Shown piece by piece: positions 4,935 to 10,157 of a DNA stretch of 10,157 nt (positions within the stretch are counted from its first letter, which is position 1; the number at the start of each line of letters is the position of its first letter). The stretch lies in the NCBI GenBank assembly GCA_017475415.1, contig JAFVFM010000175.1, positions 1 through 10,157 of the forward strand. Reading direction: 5' to 3'. Source of the stretch: Solobacterium sp. (GTDB lineage: Bacteria > Bacillota_I > Bacilli_A > Erysipelotrichales > Erysipelotrichaceae). Both the position numbers and the translations under genes were made by a program. The notes under the pieces are model-generated. The model was given only the letters and a program-made list of their open reading frames with translations. It was not told where the DNA came from and made no database searches.

Positions 4935-5987
4935 CTAAGCACCTAGGGTTTGTTGGTCATACTTAAAAAGAATACAATTGATTTCATATATATCAAAAAT
5001 TTTATGGTCTATACAATATTCTACAATTAGATCAAAAATATTACTTTTCGATAGAGCTATACCTGCTCTTAGTAATAAATCTTTCGTTTCATCAAGATTC
5101 AGTTCTAAAGCAACCGCTAATGCTAGTGCTGTTCGTTTTGAAGGATTATAATTCACATTGCCTCTAATTTTCGAAAAGTGCTTTCTATCAATATTGGCTT
5201 TCTTATACACATCCTTATCTTCCAAGCCTTTACGGTCTATCAAACGGAAAAGATGCTCTTGAAATGTTTCTTCTTTGGCCCTGATGATATCTTTGATATC
5301 TTCATCCAAAGCCTCTTCTTCAGACTCAGTGTATGCCATATCTACTTTAAAAAGATCTGCGCTAGATAATGTACTTCCAAAAGATAGTTCTTTGGCATGA
5401 AGTATTTCACTTTTTTTATTGCCATATCTTATCTCTCGTCTATGAAATAATGGCTCTACTATATCCTCTTCCTTAATAACGGAAGATATATCATTAAATG
5501 CCGTACCGGAAACTTCAAAAGATTCCTTATCATAAACAACGAGATAAACGGTCATATCATGATTAAACAAAAATCCACTTATCTCAGATATAGCTGTTTT
5601 TAGGGCAATATCTTTAGGGAAACCATAGGTACCCGACGCTAATAAAGGAAAAGCGATGGATTCACATTCTAATTCTTTTGCCTTTTCAAGAGATTTTCTG
5701 TAACACTGAGCTACAGTATCTACTTCACCACTAGTTCCCCCTTTCCACACAGGACCAATGGCATGAATAATATACTTTGCATGCAAGTTAAAAGCAGGCG
5801 TTTCTGCGACCTCGCCTGGATGCATAACACCTATCTTCTTTCTTTCTAATAAAAGCGCATCCTTTCCAGCCGCCTTATAGATGGTGGCATCCACGCCAGA
5901 GCCAATCGTTACATTAGGATTTGCGGCATTCACAATTGCATCTGCTTTTACTTTTGTAATATCATTTCGAATGATTTTTAAAGGCAT
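4935..5987 (-). CDS. Macro domain protein with C-terminal XRE-like HTH domain
   Basis: A 350-residue fusion. Residues about 1-155 are a macro domain of the MacroD/YmdB type, which binds ADP-ribose and usually removes acetyl or ADP-ribosyl groups. Motifs are NDI at 8-10, VNAANP (19-24), GSGVDATIYKAAG (29-41) and LLASGTYGFP (115-124). The usual glycine triplet before VD reads GSG, but D33 and both asparagines are kept, so activity is plausible. Residues about 156-240 are a charged linker. Residues about 241-312 (FQEHLFRLIDRKGL through LLLRAGIALS) form a helical, XRE-like helix-turn-helix found at the C-terminus of several Firmicute signalling and defence-type proteins. The rest (313-350) is a small helical tail. 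GAGG precedes ATG 5987 by 8 bases. It is the last gene of the GGDEF operon, 25 bases after the membrane gene. DNA binding by the C-domain is inferred, not shown. Confidence 0.85.
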   Translation of the reverse strand: MPLKIIRNDITKVKADAIVNAANPNVTIGSGVDATIYKAAGKDALLLERKKIGVMHPGEVAETPAFNLHAKYIIHAIGPVWKGGTSGEVDTVAQCYRKSLEKAKELECESIAFPLLASGTYGFPKDIALKTAISEISGFLFNHDMTVYLVVYDKESFEVSGTAFNDISSVIKEEDIVEPLFHRREIRYGNKKSEILHAKELSFGSTLSSADLFKVDMAYTESEEEALDEDIKDIIRAKEETFQEHLFRLIDRKGLEDKDVYKKANIDRKHFSKIRGNVNYNPSKRTALALAVALELNLDETKDLLLRAGIALSKSNIFDLIVEYCIDHKIFDIYEINCILFKYDQQTLGA

Positions 5988-6012
5988 ATTCTATCCTCAT
6001 TTTTAATTAGAC

Positions 6013-6756
6013 TTATCGTAACTTACGTCGATCAATACAATAAAGCAAAGCAAAAAATATATGCAAAACAAGTATCGCAATACAAAATAAAGCTATCGTA
6101 TAGGTAATCCCTTTACCAGAAAAGCTTTCTATGGCCATTAAGGCCGCATTACCATAAGTAGTAGTTAAAAACATAAATTCTTTTTGAAAATATACATCCA
6201 CAAAATACATACAAATAACTAGTACTAAAAGACTAAAGGCAGCTTTCCAAAAGCCTTTATAACTAATTCTCACTTCACCACTTCTATAACGAGCTAAGGC
6301 ATAAGCTATCATAAAGCAATGAAAAAGGAATTGGTGGATAGTGAAAAAATTAAAGGATGGTAAAACAGTAACAGTAGGAAATAATAAAGCGACAAAACCA
6401 GCTGGTAAAAAAAGATAAAGTATCATTTCCCGACAAAAGCTTTTTTCTAGAAAGGTATCGATGATAATAGCGTAGGCAGCGAAGCTACATATTTCTAAAG
6501 GTAAATAGTCTGTTACATCTACACCATTCAAATAGATAACATATAGTTTAATCAATTCCGTCACAATAAAAAATATGGATATAGCTTTACGAATCCGATC
6601 TTTATGCTTATCATCTGATTTTTTATATTTTTCCGAAATATAATATGCCAAAAGAAACATAGATATCAGCCAAATGAAATGTACTATTGAGAATTGACCA
6701 AAACCCATGCCTTCTTGAATTTTTTCCTGATGTGTCCAAAACAAATCCATACTCAT
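6013..6756 (-). CDS. TMEM164/YwaF-like (TIGR02206) seven-helix membrane protein
   Basis: A 247-residue membrane protein with about seven hydrophobic segments (roughly 24-41, 60-78, 84-102, 110-128, 138-155, 172-190, 219-240) and a basic C-terminal end (DRRKLR). YLPLEIC at 84-90 corresponds to the LPLHLC motif of the YwaF/TMEM164 family, with Glu in place of the usual His. HQFLFHC at 141-147 supplies the family's conserved histidines. Mammalian TMEM164 is described as a lipid acyltransferase that depends on a conserved cysteine and histidine; C90 with H141 or H146 would be the equivalents. Bacterial members are uncharacterised as far as I know. It sits 23 bases after the second GGDEF gene and 25 before the macro domain gene. 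ATG 6750 is an alternative start two codons inside. Confidence 0.75.
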   Translation of the reverse strand: MSMDLFWTHQEKIQEGMGFGQFSIVHFIWLISMFLLAYYISEKYKKSDDKHKDRIRKAISIFFIVTELIKLYVIYLNGVDVTDYLPLEICSFAAYAIIIDTFLEKSFCREMILYLFLPAGFVALLFPTVTVLPSFNFFTIHQFLFHCFMIAYALARYRSGEVRISYKGFWKAAFSLLVLVICMYFVDVYFQKEFMFLTTTYGNAALMAIESFSGKGITYTIALFCIAILVLHIFFALLYCIDRRKLR

Positions 6757-6779
6757 ATATTAGCGCCTATTTGCTTCTA

Positions 6780-8402
6780 TTACGCTTCACTATTCTTTTT
6801 TCTTTCGCTCATCGTCATCTTCTTCGAGCGAATGTTATAATCCGATGTTCTTTTTCCTTCTTTTTTCTTCATTTTAATCTTAAATAATTCTTCATCAGCT
6901 AATTTTAGGTAGTCCCAAGTTTTCATTTTTTCTGCTGGTATAGCATTAGCACAACCTACACTAAAGCGCATATCGGTAAATTGACGTATCTTCTTAATTG
7001 CGGCAACAATTTCTTCATTATCCATTTGATCAAAAATAAGCACGAATTCATCACCACCATAGCGTGTAGAAAAAATGCGTTCATCTTCCATCAACTGAGT
7101 TAATGCATTTGCGAATTCGATAATCTTTTCATCCCCCACTTGATGTCCATAATGATCATTTATATATTTCAAATTATCTAAGTCCACTACAGCAATACCA
7201 AAATTCCCCTTATTCGCAAAAGCTTTTTCAAAGATTTGATTCATTTTAAAATCACACATATAGCGATTCGCTAGCCCTGTTAAGGCATCTGTTTCAACAT
7301 TATGAATCAACTCTTCTTTTCTATGCATTGCTAAGACTTGATCCCGCTGCAAGTCAGCCGTTAAAGTGATTAAATCTTGCGCATAACGTTGGCTATCTTT
7401 TTGTTCAACCTTTATACGTGCATATATCTTATCCTGTTCGTTATAACATAAAAGTTCTTCTTCTGTATTCCCTATCGCTCGATAATATAAAATCTTTATT
7501 TCATTCATCAATCTTTGCGCATGTAAAGCTTCATTAGAAAGATTCATTTTCCCTATATTTTCGACAATACTTCCAGCTAAATCATAAGCTTTTACAGATA
7601 GTAATTCCGATACTAATTCATATAACATCATGTCATAATTAGCGATTTGTGTTACCTCTTCTAATAAAGTAATACATTCTCCTACGCCTTCAACCATCTT
7701 TTCTTTATCTTTCAAATAAACTGCGATACGTGTTTCTAAAAAGGCATAATTAATACGCACATCAATTTGAAAAGCATCTGGATGTAAATTCATAAATTGC
7801 TTTGCCTTTTCACAAGCCAATTTTGCCTCATCAATTAATCCTAAACCAATACAACATAAAGCTTCATTAATATGGCAACTTACCATATTATTGAAATAAT
7901 GAGGATGTTCTCTATCCTTTTCTATTCCAATCAGGCTTGTTTTAAAAAATGATCTAGCTTCTTTATAGGATCCTAGTACCATTAAAATATGACCAATACT
8001 TTCTTCAATAATCGCCGCAGAAGTTGGTTGTTCTGCATCTAATGCAAGCTTCCGTGCTTTCATGAAATAATGATAAGAAAGATCAAACAATCCCCTATTC
8101 ATCGCATCAATCGCCACCAAATAATGCACATGCATTAATTCATCATATTCATTGCATTGCAAAAGATATTGATTCGCTAATCGCAAATTTGACGTAAAAC
8201 CTTCATAATTATTATGAATAAAGAATCCTGCGAAAGCTAAAGAATGATAAACATAGCCTAATAATGCATCATCACGCAAAGCTGTTGCCTTATGTAATAA
8301 TTCTTCAAGCACATCTAAAAGACGTGCATCTGACTTTTGTAAATAAGCACGTTGTTTTTGATATAGTTCCTGTATGTCTTTACCATATTTTTTTATATCC
8401 AT
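6780..8402 (-). CDS. GGDEF diguanylate cyclase with TPR-like N-terminal domain (paralogue 2)
   Basis: A cytoplasmic protein of 540 residues without signal peptide or membrane helices. Residues about 1-345 are a solenoid of paired helices resembling tetratricopeptide repeats, probably a protein- or peptide-sensing region, leading into a short helical connector. The GGDEF domain starts near DALTGLANR (372-380). It has the metal site VVDLDNLKYIND (D407, D409) and an intact RYGGDEF signature (GGDEF 449-453), so synthesis of cyclic di-GMP from two GTP is expected. The inhibitory RxxD site five residues before GGDEF is absent (DERI instead). A lysine/arginine-rich tail of about 30 residues follows the domain and is lacking in the paralogue. 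ATG 8402 is chosen because MDIKKYGKDI aligns with the start of the upstream paralogue; GTG 8408, overlapping the preceding stop as GTGA, is the alternative. Either way translation is probably coupled. Confidence 0.9.
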   Translation of the reverse strand: MDIKKYGKDIQELYQKQRAYLQKSDARLLDVLEELLHKATALRDDALLGYVYHSLAFAGFFIHNNYEGFTSNLRLANQYLLQCNEYDELMHVHYLVAIDAMNRGLFDLSYHYFMKARKLALDAEQPTSAAIIEESIGHILMVLGSYKEARSFFKTSLIGIEKDREHPHYFNNMVSCHINEALCCIGLGLIDEAKLACEKAKQFMNLHPDAFQIDVRINYAFLETRIAVYLKDKEKMVEGVGECITLLEEVTQIANYDMMLYELVSELLSVKAYDLAGSIVENIGKMNLSNEALHAQRLMNEIKILYYRAIGNTEEELLCYNEQDKIYARIKVEQKDSQRYAQDLITLTADLQRDQVLAMHRKEELIHNVETDALTGLANRYMCDFKMNQIFEKAFANKGNFGIAVVDLDNLKYINDHYGHQVGDEKIIEFANALTQLMEDERIFSTRYGGDEFVLIFDQMDNEEIVAAIKKIRQFTDMRFSVGCANAIPAEKMKTWDYLKLADEELFKIKMKKKEGKRTSDYNIRSKKMTMSERKKNSEA

Positions 8403-8404
8403 AC

Positions 8405-9931
8405 TCACTTATGTTTCTTACGATAGAGTATTTCATCTGCCTTCACAAAGAAATCCCATGGCTTTGTATGTTCATCAGGTATTGTATTATGAAAGCCATG
8501 CGTAACAGGAACATGTGTTCTATCGTTAATTTCCTTTTCTATCTTTTTTATTTGTCTATTTAATAAGCCTTTATAGACAAAGACAAATTCATCTCCTCCA
8601 TAACGGCTTACAAATATATTAAAATCATTCGCTATTGTTTCTAATGTATTCGCTACAGATACTAAACAAGCATCGCCTGCTAAATGTCCATTTTCATCAT
8701 TATATTTTTTGAAATCATCAATATCCACTATTCCTACACCAAAGTAAGACTTTTCTACTAATGCTTGATTAAAGGATTCTTCTAGAACACGACTCAAAGC
8801 ATGACGATTTGGTATACCCGTTAAAGAATCTGATTCCGCCTTCTGCTGTAATTGTATATTTTCTTTTTGTACTTCCATATTTTCAATACGCAATTCATCG
8901 ATAATACGCATTAATCCTATTGATTCATAATAAAGCATATTTTCATCTTGACGGAATGCATTATCCAAACGTTGTCTTTCTCTATATAGTTCGATTACAT
9001 TTTTCCTTTGATTTAGAGCACGTGATAATTCAATTTTAATATAAGCAAGCTGTGCATCAAAATATGCTAAAGTATTACCCTTAGTATTCTTTTCAATAGC
9101 TTCTATCAATACACTAGCCTTATCCCATTCTTTATTCTCGATTAATATTGAACAAAAACGATAAATCTCTTTAATATAATTCGATAAAAAAGAAGATTCT
9201 ATAATTGTATGAACCATTCCTTCTATATATTGGTCCATCTTTTCTTCATCACGATCATGTACTGCCATATGTGCTCTAAGAATCAATAACCAACCTTCAT
9301 ATGAAGAAACTTTAATTTCTGTATGTTTAATTATACTTTCTACCTTTTTCAAAGCATTTCGTGCATCATTTATTCTTCCTGCATAAATATTATGCAAACC
9401 ATAATTAATCGTAGCTAATAAATAATTGATTGAATCTTCCTGTTTTGCCTCTTCAAATAAGCTAAGTGCTTCTTCGGTAGATTTACAACCCGCCTTAGGA
9501 TCACCTAGTTCTGTTAATAAATCACCAATATTGGTCTTCAATAAAGCTTTTATATGTAAAAGATCGGTATGTTCAACCATTGTTTCTGCTAAATTATAGT
9601 ATTGATAGGCAATGCTAAAACAACCATAACGATGCGCTTCAATCGCAAATAAATTAAAGGTTCTAGCTACCAACTCAATTTCATTACTGCGCATTAATTC
9701 TTGCACAGCCTTATGAATATATTCCATCATCTTTTCATGATTATTCCATCCATAATAGGCACAAGCGTAATAAAAATATAAATAGCCAAATAAAGCGGAA
9801 TCTTCTTTTTCTTCTGCTATCTTTTCCATTTTTTCAAAGACAGAAAAAACACGTTCATCACTTGATTGAAGATAAACTAACATATCTTTCGCTAAATTTT
9901 CTAATTCTTTACCATATTGTGCAATTTCCAT
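8405..9931 (-). CDS. GGDEF diguanylate cyclase with TPR-like N-terminal domain (paralogue 1)
   Basis: A 508-residue soluble protein with the same architecture as its downstream neighbour: a TPR-like helical region (about 1-335), a coiled-coil-like connector (IDELRIENMEVQKENIQLQQ, about 344-363) and a GGDEF domain from DSLTGIPNR. IVDIDDFKKYND carries the metal aspartates and RYGGDEF (GGDEF at 445-449) is intact, so it should make cyclic di-GMP. The RxxD inhibitory site is missing (DFNI). The C-terminal KADEILYRKK ends the domain with no tail. ATG 9931 is preferred over ATG 9949 because MEIAQYGKEL aligns with MDIKKYGKDI of the paralogue, although no Shine-Dalgarno precedes it. An extended -10 lies 9 bases upstream, so the mRNA may be leaderless. 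First gene of the four-gene operon ending at 4935. The two genes are clearly an old tandem duplication, conserved in layout but divergent in sequence. Confidence 0.9.
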   Translation of the reverse strand: MEIAQYGKELENLAKDMLVYLQSSDERVFSVFEKMEKIAEEKEDSALFGYLYFYYACAYYGWNNHEKMMEYIHKAVQELMRSNEIELVARTFNLFAIEAHRYGCFSIAYQYYNLAETMVEHTDLLHIKALLKTNIGDLLTELGDPKAGCKSTEEALSLFEEAKQEDSINYLLATINYGLHNIYAGRINDARNALKKVESIIKHTEIKVSSYEGWLLILRAHMAVHDRDEEKMDQYIEGMVHTIIESSFLSNYIKEIYRFCSILIENKEWDKASVLIEAIEKNTKGNTLAYFDAQLAYIKIELSRALNQRKNVIELYRERQRLDNAFRQDENMLYYESIGLMRIIDELRIENMEVQKENIQLQQKAESDSLTGIPNRHALSRVLEESFNQALVEKSYFGVGIVDIDDFKKYNDENGHLAGDACLVSVANTLETIANDFNIFVSRYGGDEFVFVYKGLLNRQIKKIEKEINDRTHVPVTHGFHNTIPDEHTKPWDFFVKADEILYRKKHK

Positions 9932-9939
9932 ACACACAA

Positions 9940-9948
9940 AGTATACCA
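9940..9948 (-). promoter_or_regulatory. Extended -10 promoter of the GGDEF operon
   Basis: TGGTATACT (9948-9940) is an extended -10 element (TGn plus TATACT, five of six). The -35 region at the usual distance is poor. Transcription would begin at about 9933-9931, on or next to ATG 9931. If ATG 9949 were the true start, this element would be inside the coding sequence and another promoter would be needed upstream. Confidence 0.45.
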
Positions 9949-10016
9949 TGCTTTAGAAGATTCCCACATTTAACTATTATTTCATAAGAAAAAACATATC
10001 ATTAAGATAGATGTGC

Positions 10017-10157
10017 GTGAAGCCTCACACGACTAAAGTCGCGTGCTTCCTATAACAGCCTTAAGGCTGTGCCTACTTTAGGTAGGCGGACTACGTTTCT
10101 ACCATACAGCTAAAACTCAGATACTTATGCCATAAGTGACATAAGCTCCGCATTCAA
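10017..10157 (-). ncRNA. Right end of a second IS200/IS605-type (tnpB) element with omega/reRNA-like structure
   Basis: Read on the minus strand this segment has three consecutive hairpins. They are GCCTAC/GTAGGC (10087-10071), a perfect ACAGCC-TTAA-GGCTGT (10070-10055), and a long imperfect terminal stem (10049-10019) with CTTC/GAAG base, a 3-base bulge, GTG/CAC, one mismatch, and CGAC/GTCG capped by TTTA. The element would end at CTTCAC (10022-10017). The GCGACTTTAGTCG core with GTGTGAGGCTTCAC is familiar to me as a common 3' end of tnpB elements and their guide RNA in Firmicutes. The tnpB gene would be on the minus strand to the right of the window; no reading frame here can be assigned to it with confidence. 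The putative guide would be the host bases from 10016 downward (GCACATCTATCTTAAT). Confidence 0.6.

Noticed and set aside
1..10157. Compound transposon carrying the gene block
   Set aside because: The two flanking ends are different in sequence and structure, and IS200/IS605 elements do not usually mobilise long cargo as pairs.

Overview
The window is AT-rich bacterial DNA. Every credible protein gene lies on the minus strand, Shine-Dalgarno sequences are strong and GGGG/AGGAGG-like, and the gene families point to a low-GC Gram-positive (Firmicutes/Bacillota). A gut-type lineage such as Erysipelotrichia or Clostridia is my guess, from gene style only. Read along the minus strand (right to left) it contains several transcription units, bracketed by two different structured ends that look like IS200/IS605-type elements, or stand-alone tnpB genes with their omega/reRNA. 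The tnpB genes themselves would lie outside the window.

Right part (about 9949-4935): a tight four-gene operon. It encodes two paralogous cytoplasmic proteins with a TPR-like helical N-terminus and a C-terminal GGDEF diguanylate cyclase domain, a seven-helix TMEM164/YwaF-like membrane protein, and a macro domain fused to a C-terminal XRE-like HTH domain. Gaps are -1 to 25 bases. The theme is nucleotide signalling (cyclic di-GMP, ADP-ribose).

Middle part (about 4890-2352): a methyltransferase of the PPM/LCMT type fused to a STAS (anti-anti-sigma) domain, preceded by a perfect 14-bp palindrome. Then come a six-helix membrane protein, and a 111-residue protein that begins with a textbook double-glycine secretion leader and has its own good promoter. 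Last is a possible 28-codon hydrophobic/cationic peptide gene with a strong ribosome binding site. No exporter or peptidase for the double-glycine protein is in the window. This is the most unusual block.

Left part (about 2360-226): a YwnB-like NAD(P)-binding oxidoreductase, a YwnA-like Rrf2 regulator with a single cysteine, and a radical SAM gene interrupted by one in-frame TAA, ending at a clear intrinsic terminator. Two nearly identical 25-bp inverted-repeat operators flank the promoter of this unit, as expected for autorepression by the Rrf2 protein.

No rRNA, tRNA or CRISPR array was seen. The only stretches without a gene are the two ends (under 300 bases each) and short intergenic gaps.
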